This document shows, one piece after another, positions 1 to 13,446 of a stretch of 64,000 nucleotides of DNA. The DNA is from Setaria digitata. Taxonomy: Eukaryota; Nematoda; Chromadorea; Rhabditida; Setariidae. Position numbers and translations under genes: made by a program. The stretch's first letter is position 1. Every line of letters starts with the position of its first letter. The DNA lies in assembly GCA_003640385.1 (NCBI GenBank), contig RCAB01000061.1, positions 62,001 through 126,000 on the forward strand, written 5' to 3'. The notes under the pieces are model-generated. The model had not been told where the DNA came from, made no database searches, and saw only the letters and a list, made by a program, of their open reading frames with translations.

Positions 1-2580
1 GAAAGTCCTATGTGTTGCCACTAATTCGAAATTACTTCCAAATAAGTGATTTCAATAAATTCGTGAACTTTTTTGTTTCTGAAATCCGATTACACAATAA
101 TAAAAAGACATTAGAGATGGTATGTTTGGTGAAGGTGTTCGATCGGAACGAATAGTGTTTGAGCAGTTCATCACTTTGCTTCACTTTTACAGACTGTATC
201 TTTTTTAAAATAAGCTGTGTTATTTGTCAGGATATTTATGTGAAGTCGTAATAATCATTTTATCATTCTTCGAAATTCCATGAAAGATCGGTATTCTGGG
301 ATTCTGTTCCTTCAATATTTTTTGCCCTTCCATACAACGGGCACTAACCTTCTTGTTTCTGGAGAAGAATTAGTCGATAGATTCAGGTTTCGTGTAATTT
401 AAAATTGAAATTATCACACTCCCCATTGAAGGAATGCATTAAGGAAAGAAGGATGATGGAATGAATCTCTAGACTCGAGCTGAATGCTAGTGAGTCTTTT
501 TTTTATCTTCCTTTCATTATCTGAAACTTAGCGATTGCTACTCTGTGAAGACCTAGGTACTCACTCGTACGTCAAAAAAGATCTCAGAATGGTTCATTTT
601 CAGTTAGGGATGGAAAAGGTGTGGAACGATGAACTAACTTGCTTTGTTTACAAATTGATACCATACAGTCTTCATCCCTTCTTTCATCTCTCGTGATTGT
701 TATTATTTAAATTGAATATTTCATCGTGTTGTTGTCTAGTATTATGCATTTTAATCACTGTAGTCTAATAAAAATACTGGAGAATTCTGTAATCTCAAAG
801 AAGCAAAATTTATTTTGATTTAGCTCTCTCGAAATAATTTTCATGCTAGATGAGGAGTGAATTGATGCAGTTCTAGATGCGGTGTTTCTCATTTTTGGTG
901 AATAATACAGATTGTTTAAGTAATTCCCCAGTTTTGCAAGCTTAAACCAGTTCTTGCATAAATTATCCTTGCCAATACGATTCTCTGGAGTGAAACTTTT
1001 TCTCTATCCCGTTTTTTTTTTCATGAATAATTTAACCCCTTTTAATTTTTTTTTTTTTTTTTTGAAGGATAGTTAGTTTGGCAAGTTGTTTAAGTGTTAT
1101 AAGCTATGTACACCCCGCAAACAGTCACATTATCTACAAAGTTAAGGTTAGGAAAAACAAGTTTTCTCGATCGGCTGTAATTGGATAAACTGATGTTAAT
1201 TGAAGAATGTTGAGACTAATATATCTTTTGTCAGGTCATAAATTTGATAATTTTTCTCTTGAAATGTGCAAACTTATTCGTCTTTTTTTTTTCACCTTAA
1301 ACAAAAAGAAAAGCATCATCTTTAAACAATAATTGCTCCCTTTCTCTTTTTTTTATTGAGAAGTTGAGATTTGAGAGAAAATTCACATTCATTGAAATGA
1401 AGAGAAGGAATTAGAGATAACAGTTGTTCTGTGTGACTATTCACCACATTGCTGCTTTTCCTGATGATGCTAATTTTCTGAATTTTTTTTAAAATCAGTA
1501 TGCTTTAAAATATCCGTTATTCATAATGTACATCCCACATAAGTTCTTTGTCTTATTTTCCACGATTCTCTTTCTTTCTTTGTTTCGAAAAGAAAAAAAA
1601 AACGATTTTTAATTTCTGACATTATAAATCCTATGTTTCTCTTTAAGCGAAATGTTAGATATCATCTACTGCGCTTCTTGAAGAGTGCCATTATCTCTTT
1701 TGCACTTTGCACATTTCATCCAGGAGTTTTTAATATAAATTAGTCAGAAAATTACCTTTTTTCATGACACTTTCTTGCACATATACTGTTATCATCATTC
1801 GAATTCTTCTGGGATGAACCTTTCTTCATATTCTACCTTTTCCTTATCACTGTCCATCTCCTTCTTATAACTTGAATTCAAACCATTCATTCGTTATATG
1901 TTGGTGCAGCTCTTTCCCTCAAATTATGCCGTTATAGCGAAATTTAGAACGAACTCTTTCGTTGACTAGAGAAATCAGTTAGTATGAAACTTTCAAATTT
2001 ATTTATTTGTTTTCATATTCACTCTATTTCAGTCCATAGTGAGTTTAGCTACTGTTTCGTCGCTCTTTCTGTCTCTCTCTCTCTGTCTTTTTCTGAAAAA
2101 AAGATAGCTACCTGGCAACTTTCTTTTAATATGAAAAAAAAAATCCATTTCTGCGTACTTTGCTCAAACAGTCATTTGAAAGAACAGTGAAAGAGCCTTT
2201 ATAAGTGTTTCTGTTATCCTGTCTTGTGCTGTTCCGTCACATGTTACCATTCATTTCACGTGTTGTGGTTCCTTTTTCCTTCAATTTATTCACTTCATTG
2301 GGATTTTCAGTTTTCCAAACTTTACTGTCTTTCAGAGTTTGATTGGACGCTTAAGCAGGATTTAAACCTGAAATAAAAGTAAGCACTATCATTGCCCATT
2401 TATTTTAGCCGGCAACCTATTGAAGGCGTAGCTGATATTAATTAAATTGGCGGCTTTTCTGATCACATTTTCATTTCATTGGAAATTCGTTTTCTAGTTA
2501 GTTTCTGAAGTGTCACTTTTCGAAATAAGATGATAATTTTAACTTCAGTAATCTGTGCCTTAGAAATTAAATATATTTTT
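1..2580. other. AT-rich intergenic region, no gene seen
   Basis: The sequence is dominated by T-rich and A-rich runs, such as the T tract near 1048-1064. Open frames on both strands are short and have no recognisable domain. The frame at 1984-2190 is rich in Ser, Phe and Leu, as expected of AT-rich noncoding DNA. I see no RNA gene or repeat family here. Confidence 0.5.
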
Positions 2581-2590
2581 GTAGTCGACC

Positions 2591-3816
2591 ATGTGCATTG
2601 CAAAAACAACAACAGTGGCTCAACGCTCATTGTGCAATAAATTACCAGTGAAACAGCTGGTGGTACCACTTAGATCCAAATGTACCACATTCATTGAAGA
2701 ACCACTGTACAGACCACGTTTCAGAAAACAGGACTGGGAACAGCGCTCATTATGGAGAAAAATTTTCGGCCGGTACTTTTTTCCTAATGCTTTGATCGGC
2801 CAGCCTTACCTTTTTGAAACATTCTACTCATTTCAATTCTTCATTGTTCATCACGGTTTTTCATATTTTCCTCACTGATAAAGGCAGTCAAATTAGAGCG
2901 CATCATAACGAATTATATCATGATAGTGCTTAAGGCTGCTAAGTTTACTATTAGGCACCAGTGTTGTCCTTGTGGTTTTGTTCTGTATTATCTTAGCGAT
3001 CACATGCTTTCTTGTCAGTGCTTGTGGGGCGAGTGCATCGTTAGCATTTAAAATATGCATAACAATATTTTTTACTTCCATTAGCTCGGACGGAACGGTT
3101 TGGCTGCGATAACGGGAATTCGCAAAGAAAGGAAGTGTAGCAGAGCAAAGTTCCAATTGATTCAAGCAAGAGGAGAGGAGAAGACAGGTCTTAATCAGCT
3201 GGCTAAGACTGCAAGATTCAAATCATCAAACACATAAAAGTAGGTGAATGTGGGGGACCAGCCAATACGCGGTTGACATTGTGAATCATACTTGGGAAGT
3301 CCTTGTCCTGTCTTAGGAGGACATTACTTTCTAATGAATCTCCTATTGCAATGGAATATGGTACATCATCATTAATATCAGGTACAACTTAAAAGGATGA
3401 TTTCGTTGGTATAAGGGCTCCGTTTTCTTCTTTTTTTTTTTTTCTTTTTTACATTTTGGTCCATAAAATATATTTATCAGCAATCTAAGATTGTAGAAAA
3501 TGCAAAAGTTAAATTATAAGATGAAAAATTTGGAAAGGGATTTTTTTTGGCGTTTTATTTTATCTGATGTTCCTCCATACTTCATTTTATATACAGTATG
3601 CATGATGCATGGGAGATGTCTTATTTCGGCAAGAGATTTGCGGTTGGTTTGGCGTTCGCTTGGTACATGTTTCAGGATCTGGAGAATCCTTATGTCTTCA
3701 TTGACGGTTATTTTTCGTTTTATTTGCACCGCTGCCGAATGCAGTTTTGTTCTTTACGGTTCATTATGCTTCTCATAATTAGAAAAAAGCCTGGAGTTCG
3801 AGTATTTGAAGTTTAA
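2591..3816 (+). CDS. Possible small mitochondrial inner-membrane-type protein, two exons
   Basis: The ATG at 2591 lies just downstream of a T-rich acceptor (TTTTTGTAG, ending about 2584) that could serve trans-splicing. The first exon encodes a basic, hydroxylated N-terminus like a mitochondrial presequence, then an Arg/Trp-rich stretch (KQDWEQRSLWRKIFG). A donor near 2772 (GTACTT) joins in phase to an acceptor near 3598 (ATACAG). The second exon continues with DAWEMSYFGKRFAVGLAFAW, which looks like a short matrix segment followed by one membrane helix. The arrangement loosely recalls small accessory subunits of complex I such as NDUFB3, but the match is too weak to name it. The tail after about 3710 may be intron read-through. 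Both the gene model and the product are uncertain. Confidence 0.35.
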
Positions 3817-6171
3817 AATATTTTCAGCCGTAAACAACAAACATGAAGAGTGGGAGGAGAACGATAAGGAAAAAGTGGATGCTTGTTCGTTTTAAAATTT
3901 CTTGAAGGAAAGAATTTTTCAAACTAGCGCCTCTTTTTATATCTCGAATTTCCCCTCCATTGATTATTCATCTACTTTCAAGATAGTTGTCAAAAGAGGG
4001 AAGAATCAGAATCTATAGCAAGAAAATTTCGATATCTTAAAACAGTGTTTTTTAAGCTGGAAGCTCTTTACCAAAACAATATTCCTAAAATTTAAAATGA
4101 AAATTTTTAAATTGAAAGGAATATGAAACAAATGAGAAAACAGTTGCGAAATTTTCAGAGATGGTCCATGACGATATATAATCACTCGAATATTAATGAA
4201 ATGCTACATTTTAAATATTGGTACTTGGTCGAAATTGAATTTCATCATTTTTTGACTTATCCGACTCTCATTTTGTTTTGAATCTACGTAAAGAGCAAAA
4301 GTATGAATGTTTTAATTGAGAAAAAGAAAGATGCATACATTGATCTTTGTCTTTTTTTATCTAAATAAAACACGGCCTCTGTATGCATATTTAATGCCTT
4401 ATTGTATGATTACCAAGCTTGATAGAATGTCTTTTGCTTATTTATGTTCAGTTTTAAACATTACCTTATTTAGTTATTTCCTGGTATATATTTGTTCTTC
4501 CTATTTATTGTCCTTCCTGTTATGGACAGTGATTTCAATTTATCGTCCCGCATCTCCCAGGAGATTACTAGTTTTTGAGGTAATTTGATATTATCATTCG
4601 GATGACTGACTGAGTGCTTTTTAATATCCCTTGCAAAATGTTAATATTTGTGAATTTTTCTATACTTCTCATAGCGATTAAATAAACGATAAAACAGACA
4701 CCTTCCAACTGCTAAAGTCCAGAATCATATGTCACTTTGCAAACTTGATGTCGAATGTTTTCAGTTCCATTAGAGAATGTTTTTGAATTCTGTACAGAAT
4801 GAGGACGAAAGACCTCCTTTACGCCAGTCTTCCGTTTTCAAGTTTATAAACTATTATTTACCTGTAACATATTGTTACCTTTATTTGTGAAGAAAATCGG
4901 TTACTTGCATATTTCCTGTCTTTCGTTATATATATATATCACGTAGCTATTGAAACAACCTAGAGCCACGGGTAAGGTGTAAAAGAATAATCACTGTCTT
5001 ACTGATCTATAAGAGATTTGTGCATTGCAGCATGCGGCCTTCGATGTGCTAACATTCCGTGCGTTGTAGAAGCCTCGTAAAGTTTCAATTACTGAAGAAA
5101 CTAAGAGCTCACGGAGCAATAGGTTGAATTTTCCAAACGATGCAAGTAAATAGCAAGAAATGTTGAAGCAATACTCGTTCTTATCTTTCACAGACTGTCT
5201 AAAACTGGCATGAAATCCCTAATGCAGAGTCTTCTATCGTCCTTATGCGTTCAAGCAAAAAGCTCACCCAATAAGAGCGGGTATAAACTGTTTTTAGTTG
5301 CAAGAATGACTTGACCACTTAAATATCATATGTGTAGTATATGTGGACTCGAGATTTTCACAATAATGAAAAAGACTACTGAACTTGTGTATAATGGATC
5401 AGTAAAAAGCCTTGCAGTGTTGGATTCATGCCTGAATCACATACCTGCTTGGAATGCAAATGAAGTCCTGTCACTGACTTAAACTGTGCCTTTAGCACAG
5501 AAATTCAAATTCGAAAATCACAACCAAACTTTATCCAATCTGAATAACAGCAATAAAAACTACTCACGTAAGTCCGCGGAAATATTTTTTTTCTTTTGAA
5601 GAAAGGGTAATGGGTGGTGGTTTATTGAGATCGACTTCTAATAAGGTCACATACAAACACAGCTGGTAGATAACTACCGACATTTTACGTTGGGAAGCAA
5701 TAAGTAACACCTGCAAGAGAATTTAGAAATGGAGGAGATTCTTGTACGTCCCCGGTTGAATTTTAAGCTTTTCCAGGATTCAAGTTATTGGAATGTGAGT
5801 TGAAACTAATCAGAAAAATGTACAACTAAAGGCTAATATCAAACGGGAATCTATTCCAGTTCAGCCCACTTCCAAATACAAAGATTAGTCTGAAACGCTA
5901 TTTGGAGATTTCTTGTTCCGTTAACTTGTGATTACTCAACAATCTGAGCATTATTAAATGAGTACAGAGAGACCAAGTCGTGCCAGCTGCTGTGAGAGTA
6001 TAATGTAAATTACAACACTTTCTTTGCGAAAATCGTGAGAAATAATAAAAGGATTGCAGAAAATTACTTTACAAAATTCTCAACTTCTAACCACTTCTAA
6101 TTAAAACATCCCTGATTAAATAGATCTATGAAGGAATACAAATTCTTCCTGACCAATCCCACAAACGTAAT
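3817..6171. other. Intergenic, no convincing gene
   Basis: The region is AT-rich with scattered short frames. The longest, at 4316-4588 (+), is hydrophobic, as A/T-rich random DNA tends to be, and has no known domain. A short (TA)n run occurs near 4928-4940. Part of it probably holds the 3' untranslated region of the minus-strand gene ending at 6172. Confidence 0.4.
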
Positions 6172-9100
6172 TCAGTTAACAGTTTTCACTTTCATGCTCA
6201 GATGAGTCGGTGTTCTGGCAATGTTCGAGAAACTGCGAACTTTGATCAGACCTTGACCAGAAGATGGCACTAAACTAGTCGGTCGCGAAGGTACCAATCC
6301 ACCTGTTCCGTTTAAGAATGACATGGAACGAGACATGGTTGAAGTTGTCGAAGAACGTCCTATTTTCAGTGATGATGCTAGAATCAGTTATTTTATTTTA
6401 TATCAGTTAAATTTTAAAAACCAGACCATTTAAAATAAACTACTTATAGTGGACAAACAAACAGACCTTTTGTTTTATCTGTGATTAAGCCAGTAGGTGG
6501 TTTTCTGGCCCAAGTTGTTGAACTGCTGTGACCTGCCGAAAGATGAGATTTCGTCGTTGAATCATTACTGCCTCTACGAGACCGCGCCGGCAAGGATGTC
6601 TTGCCCGCTACTGTTTTGTGTTGTGCAACCACTGCAATTTAAAGAAAAAAGTTCAAAATCGAAAACTTTAACAAACACTCCTTTAATAACAGAAAAGCAC
6701 AAAACAAATTGCCGAATTCCAGGAAAAAAAAAAACCATTAGAAGACCTAGAAAATTAACAGAAACAGCACTTACAATATTTCTTATCTTGTGAACTGGCT
6801 AGAGGAAGTCTTGATTTTCGTTCCTCAACTGCCGCACTGAAGTTACGTGGCATCGGGCTTGGACTGCGTTGTGTAACAACAACTTGCGGCTGCGGTCGAA
6901 CAACAGCCGTTTTCGGATGTTGTATGTGCGTACGCCAAGCACCCTTATCAAAACGACCAGTGTCTTTTTCACTAGAAACGTAAAATAAATGAAGTACAAA
7001 AATATATTTAGTAGAGTTTATAAAAGTTTCTTCAAATAGGTAACCAGATAATACAGGTGAATAAAAGCAATTAAATAAAAAAGACAAATCCATCAGATGA
7101 ACTAATAAGTTTCTTTTTAGGAATCTGAAACCTTGTTCAGAACAACATTCCTTAATATTCGTATAAGCACAACAACACACCTAGCTCTTTTTTCATTAAA
7201 ACTTCCCTCTACTGTATCGTTCTCTTTCCCTTCAACCACTTCCACTGATTCCTTTCGGTCCCAAATCTCATTCTCCGCCTTTTCTTTTAGCTTATCCGAT
7301 TTGTCACTGTTGATTCGAGTCTCAGCTCGGGATAGTTCACATGCATACTGGAAACCATTGTTATAAAGTCGGCTGTCTATCGCATTTAGCAATGTAGTTC
7401 GACATTTCGGTTAGCAGGCTTTTCCATAGTTATGCTTAAGATGTTCTTAAATTGTGATATGCCTTTTTTATGTATTTTTTTTTTGTAAATATAAAGAAAT
7501 TTCATAGAAATTAATATAAGAAATAATTTGAAGTCGGAAGATGCTCAGTTTAAGTACAAACCGTTTGAATCAGCTGTCGCACTGATAAACTTTGCTCTTT
7601 AGAGAGCAACTCACGTATAATTCCTTCCATACGTTGCAAAATCTCCTCATCCTGCGGTAAATACAAATTCGTTTTTATTTTTGGAAGCATGCGACATAAC
7701 TGCAGCCTGTAAAGCGTTTCATGATAAAAATTCTAAGATTTTCAAATTCCTGAAAACAGTAATAAAAATGTTCATTTCATCTGATAATGGTTATTGTCAA
7801 TATAATTAAATTTATTGTATAATAAATGAAATTCTGTAAAGCAATTAGCTACTAAGTTAATCTGCTAACTTCAAGCTTTAGATAACACTTCAATGATAAA
7901 ATCAGTCATAATCACCAGCATCATCCCACCAGAAAAATTGGTAATGTTTTCATATGCTCATAGAACTCCAGCATGCTACTTGAAATTTTACACAGCAGAA
8001 TACAAAAAACGAATCTACTGATCAGATCGAAAACCTTATTACATGAAAATTTAACATTATATAATTACCTAATATTTGCCACTTTATCATATGCCATTTC
8101 CAAAATCGGAGTCAAAAAATATGTATGGAAAAAATTACGACTGAAATTGGCGATAACTTCCGGAATAATGTCCAAAAATAACCGACGTCGATGACAGTTT
8201 CGATGCTTTGCGATTGCTGCAGTTTTTTTTTTTTCAAAGTTTCGAATTTCGTAAAAATATTATTATTTAAGTCAAAGTTGAACTTCCCCAATTTTGCATG
8301 CTTCCCTATTTCCCAGCAAATAAAATGCAAAGACAGTAATTCTACAGTAGTTTCAAAGGAAAGATATTACAGTGAACAAAGAAGTCAATAATAGACTGGC
8401 GGTCAGCTATGTTTGGATTTTCTCGCATAAACAGTAGAAGTGTGACCGAGGCCGCAACACGACATGGAATTGCCCGCTAAAAATTATTGAAATCAAAGCG
8501 ACATGATTAAAGATTTTATTCTTTTGATTGTGCTGGGGATATGAAAATACCTGGAACAGTAAATATATGTATAAACGACAAAAGACGGAGGAAATCCAGA
8601 AGTCTATATTAGAACTAGACTATGATACAAGGTACAACAACCATTTGGAAAATCATGTTCATACGAAATTCCAAAAAATCTGCAAAATATTCGTTACCGT
8701 CGTTAATACTTCCTGTTTGAGTACTGGAACGAAAGAAACGAAAAGATCTTTAGCGGGAATCAAGTGTCGTAATACGGCAATATTTTGTAGATAGGAGTGT
8801 TGAGCCCTCCAAGAACTACTTCCACGAATTAATCGATTACACCCTATCAATATACGATCCAACTGTAACCTGTTGATCGCCTAAAATCTAAGCTTTTATA
8901 GGATAAGAAATTGGAGCACTTCATACTATGAAGTTATACATATTGACGGTTCTCAGAGACTAATGTTAAACTGAGATGCGGTGCTATGGATGGTTTGAAT
9001 ACAAGATATGAAAAGCTGCTACTGAACATTATTTAAAATTAGTGTAAAAATAAGATAGACCAGTTTTTGAAAGTCTCGAATTAAAATAAATGTTTGAAGT

Positions 9101-12100
9101 TTTCCGGTCAGACTTGTAATTTTCTTACGAAAAGTCCTTACACAGTTCTTTTGTTCGGAAACGCATTTGTAGAGCGCTGGAAGAATCTGATCAAGGCTAC
9201 TCATCAAATGACCAACTACTTCAGCGGGGCTTCCACGGATCAAATCGAAAAATGGTGGCAGTAAGGTTGGTTCATTCGGTATCAGCTTTACAACCTAAAA
9301 TATTAGAAAACGATATAGAAGTGTTTTCATTCTTTTTTTCCCAAACTATTACTCAAGTCAAACCAAAAGGATCAATGTTTTTCTTTTTCAAATTAACGCA
9401 TCCAAACCTCATGAAATCCAGCAGCTGTTGCAGATCGAATATCATCGTCTGAATCGGAACAGAAGCTTTCCAAAATTGGCAGCAAGCGGTCTTTGAAGGA
9501 ATCCTCACCATATTTTAATACCATACACTACAAAACAAAGAAAACAATTGGTGAGTAGATTAAAATCGCAGAAGTAAAGGTGTGGAAATTTTCAGTCCTC
9601 AGTTTTGAAGACATCAAAATTCAGCTATTCAATAGATTTCAAAAAAGTAGCAGCACTTACGGATAACCAAGAAAAAGAAGAATCTCAAGCAACAAGGAAA
9701 TAATAGTTTTAAAAAAAAACCACACACATACAGGAAAATTGTAGGCACACATGCGTCTGGCAGATAGTTGAATATTTGAGACAGTACCATTGTCACTGGA
9801 TGGCGAACATTGCGATAGATTAGCAATCCGTATGTAGACGTCTAGAAACCAGCTGTGATCTCGTGCTGTCAATACATCCTGGAAAACATTAGGTGCAAAC
9901 TGCCCGACTTCGCTTACTAATCCCAACGCCTTAGCAAAAGGACCGCTGGACATCGATTCTTAATAAGCAATCAATTGTAGAAAACAAGATATATATTCTT
10001 TAAGGATAACTTATATGATCTGTTATTCATGAGCATTACTTATCCTGTTCGTATGAAAATACCTGCAATAGATCTATCCATTGGCCAAGATTTTTTGCCA
10101 CCACTGTAAGCGTTTCATCTTGGCCAGCAACTGCTTGTTCTGTACAACGTTTTAGCAACGGAATGATGGAACATTTGCGGTGCTCTAAAAAAATATAAGA
10201 ATTAAAGACTGAATTAATCATATTATTCCGATTACTTCCCTTCAGTATGAAAGAGACAGAAACGATACGACAGCTAAACGAAAGTTACTTCTCTTGAGAT
10301 TAAATACCTACATTGAGATACCATCCCAGTAACACAACAATCATTATCTCAACAGGTTAGTTTTAGCAAACCGCAATCAAAACGAGCGGTTTTGGAACGA
10401 TTTGCTGATTTCTTGTTACAAAACGACTGCTAAGAATAATGCTTAAAGTAGGGTGGATGTGGTTTTGCCACAATTCAGTTCACGTTTTTAGTTCACGTGT
10501 TCCATTCGAGAATGACGTTAACTTTGCAATTCTATAATGGTGAACCTTTTGATAAGAACGGGATGCAAAGAGATATAGAGTTCAATGCAGTTTCACGTGT
10601 TCCAACTTCTGTATCTTTACAAAGCTGCACCAAACATGGCATTAACATTGACGCACAGTCACTGGGGTTCCTCAACACTTCAACGAGTTAGGTTTTCATC
10701 TCGTTTTTAGACCTAGTAAATGGGACTCAGTTGCTTTTCGCTCTCTTCAGCCAATTAAGGCCTAGACTTGCAGCGAAAAATCGAAACCAGGCACTTTTTT
10801 GTGAGTAGTAAAATGAGAAAAAATCGTATGAAGTAGGGCACTTTATTAACTTTAGCGTTAATCTTCTGATTATTATGCTTTTCTTCAGTGAATTTGTCCA
10901 GAACTTGAAGTAATTTCGAGAGCTAGTATAAAGAATACTGTAAGTTTAAAAACATTGGAAGCTGTTAGAGAATACTGAATACCTCAGTGATTCGGCAATA
11001 ACTCCGAGATGTTGAGCAATGGAACTTCGTACATTCGAATTGGGATCATTGCAGAGCGTCTGAACACAGGGAATGATGTCACGTCGGATGCTATAAAAAT
11101 ATTTAAAAAATAATTTATCACTATAGTGGAGAAAGTTTAATAATTAAAAAAAGACAACAAAGTTTTGAAAGTTCTTTTCTTTTTTTTCTACGGTCTTCCA
11201 TTAGTTGGATAGAAATCATGACTTCCAAGGAAGTTATCAGTGGAAGGAAGTATTGAACATAAATCTGTCTACACTTTTTGGTTATATTACTAGTATCAGT
11301 GGTAATTCTTTTCTTTTTTTTTTTTTTTTTTTTTTAATATGCAGCAGTCATATGGACTTGAAAATACAACTGTCTTGAGTAGCTGTGAACTAAGACATTT
11401 TTTTCACATCTAGTTCGTTAATTTTGTTTATTAATTACACAGAGTTTTCAAAACATATTACTATTAGTGATGGGAATTTTTGTTCACTTCTCAGTCAGTT
11501 ACAGGGCTGAAAATGTACTGAGCTAGAAAAGCACAAATATAGGCCTTACTCTGAAGGTCCCAGAATAGCGCAGAGTTTATTCAGTAATCTGGTTGCTAGT
11601 ACACGTCGTTGTGCTCGTTGCGATGTTTCAGCTTGTGAAATGGTCAACGGCAAAACCTGAATTTTGAAATTAAAAATTTATTTTCATTTAGAAAGAGCCT
11701 TAAAAAACTACTTCATATTATTACTATTTAAAATATATAATTTTTTTTTTAGGAACAGAAGTACTATGTTAATTTTTATAAAATCAGTATTGCTTCTTTC
11801 GCTCCCTGTGTAATAATGTTTTTATCACACCTATTCACAGGATCTGTCAATGAAATCTGAAAACCAGTAGAGCAATTTTTCTTTATCACCAATAGCAAGC
11901 ACTCTCATAATCATTATCACTATCAAGAAAAGAAAAGGAAATGTTGGAATATTCTTGAGAAACAACAAACAAATAGCAAAATTAGTTAAAAAGAACGCAC
12001 GAGCTGTCTAAGTTGTGATACAGGTGTCTGGTCGATCACCTCCACAAGTGTTTCCAGCCATGCTGCAGCTGTTACTGAAAATACTAGCTAACTTATCGCC

Positions 12101-13446
12101 TTATTTGACTAGCAGTTTCAGGCTGATCATAAAGGTAGAACGAACAAGGAAGTTAGACTTAGAGGTAATAATTAAAATAAATGGAACTTGCAATTGTCTT
12201 TTTGTTGTGCCGCATTCTGCAGTATGCTGTCGAGGATCACGTCGTTAATACCTCTAGACATTGAAATTTTTCCTTTTTGATTTTTAATTTCAATAAGGCA
12301 AAGATGAAAAAAAAGGAACCAACGATTGAACATCAGTGGTAATTTAGAACTAGTTAGAAACATTCTTTCGATATAACATTAGGGGATTTAAATTAGGAAT
12401 TTAATAGATTGGAGTTTAGAGCACTATTTTTCATGAATAAATCCACAAATAATAGTAAGTTGCTAAATCTATCCTACAAAACTTGGTCGTATTAAAAAAT
12501 TTTTAGACTTATTTGAGTTTTAAAAATGGCCAAAAGTTTACGGAACAAGAGCAGATAATTTGCTGTTTCGATAGATATTTTTATATGTAACAGCTGCTTC
12601 ACATTGCACATCCAAATTTGAGCATTCCTCATCCAGCATTCCCTGTATAATGATGCTAAGAATAGGAGGTATTATCAAAATGAACTGTGCTCATTTTAGA
12701 AGGTTAATTAAGATTATGGTATTGCTCTATTTAAGTATATGTCTTCCCAGAATTAGCGCATGATTTTCATGCTAACGATTTTAAATTTTATAGCAAATTT
12801 AATAGAAATTTTTTGAAGGCTGACCTGAATCAGCGGCATGACCTTCTCGACTACTTGATCACCATCGGTTTCTAACAAGTCGCTAAGTGTTCGGATTATT
12901 GATAGTTTCTGAATTTCTCGTCCGGATCTGAAATTCGATTAGAAGGCAAATCCCTCAAATGGATTATTCGGCGTACTCGATCATCGATCAGTTGCTTAAT
13001 GAGGTAGAAAAATTGGAACAAAGTTGGGTCCGTTGCATGGCTCACAGTTCATTCATTCAGTCATTTAAAGTATTGCTTTAATGCTCAGGTCATTCGTAAT
13101 GCGATCATCGTAGTAAGGAGAAGGTGGTGAAATTTCAAAATTTTAATTTCAGATCTAAAAAATAAAGTTCAGGTCTTCGGAGTCCTAAACAGATTCTTGA
13201 TTTAAAACTAATTTTCCACTTCAATAAAGTTTAAAATTCTAAAATAATTTGATTATTATTTAAGCAAACGGCTGGCTTAATAATTTAGGAAAATTGATAC
13301 TTGAGAACACTAATTGCATCATCAATTGGTGATTGGAGTAGTTCGATGAGATCCGGATCATCTGCAGTGTTTAATAATGATTTCCAGTCGATCGTTTTCT
13401 CAATCTGTTCCGTTTTTCCATAATTTTCAATTTCCGGATTGCTCAT
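6172..13446 (-). CDS. Protein phosphatase 4 regulatory subunit 4 (PPP4R4-like), HEAT-repeat protein
   Basis: This multi-exon gene starts at the ATG at 13446 (MSNPEIENYG) and stops at 6172. Exon translations in order match the vertebrate PPP4R4 layout. AAWLETLVEVIDQTP (about 12.0 kb) corresponds to its NAWLETL segment. VQTLCNDPNSNVRSS (about 11.05 kb) is a HEAT repeat. RMCAYNFP (about 9.75 kb) is the conserved CAYNFP block. YFLTPILEMAYDKVANIRL (about 8.1 kb) and LCRMLPKIKTNLYLPQD (7.7-8.1 kb) match the last HEAT repeats. After the repeats comes a charged linker, then a Ser/Arg/Pro-rich tail ending in LIKVRSFSNIARTPTHLS, which resembles the LIRSQSFNN motif of PPP4R4. The family binds the PP4 catalytic subunit and directs it to substrates in the cytoplasm. 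Exon limits in the 10.2-11.0 kb part are uncertain. I first considered CLASP because of the basic tail; the repeat matches favour PPP4R4. Confidence 0.8.
10260..10984 (-). other. Poorly resolved stretch of the PPP4R4-like gene
   Basis: This interval should encode the HEAT repeat between the EHRKCS exon and the NDPNSNVRSS exon. A short exon reading LSKLLQVLDKFTEEKHNNQK (about 10.84-10.92 kb, minus strand, acceptor ACTAG) fits the expected position, but the alignment leaves roughly 25 residues unaccounted for. A plus-strand open frame at 10497-10691 in the same place has no known domain, and I treat it as chance. Confidence 0.35.

Noticed and set aside
4316..4588. Hydrophobic plus-strand frame of 90 codons
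   Set aside because: The Phe/Leu/Tyr composition is expected from T-rich DNA. No start context, domain or partner exon supports it.
6172..13446. Identification as a CLASP/TOG-domain protein or as PPP4R1
   Set aside because: The HEAT repeats and basic Ser-rich tail first suggested CLASP, and PPP4R1 was considered next. The CAYNFP block and the final repeats match PPP4R4 more closely and in the right order.
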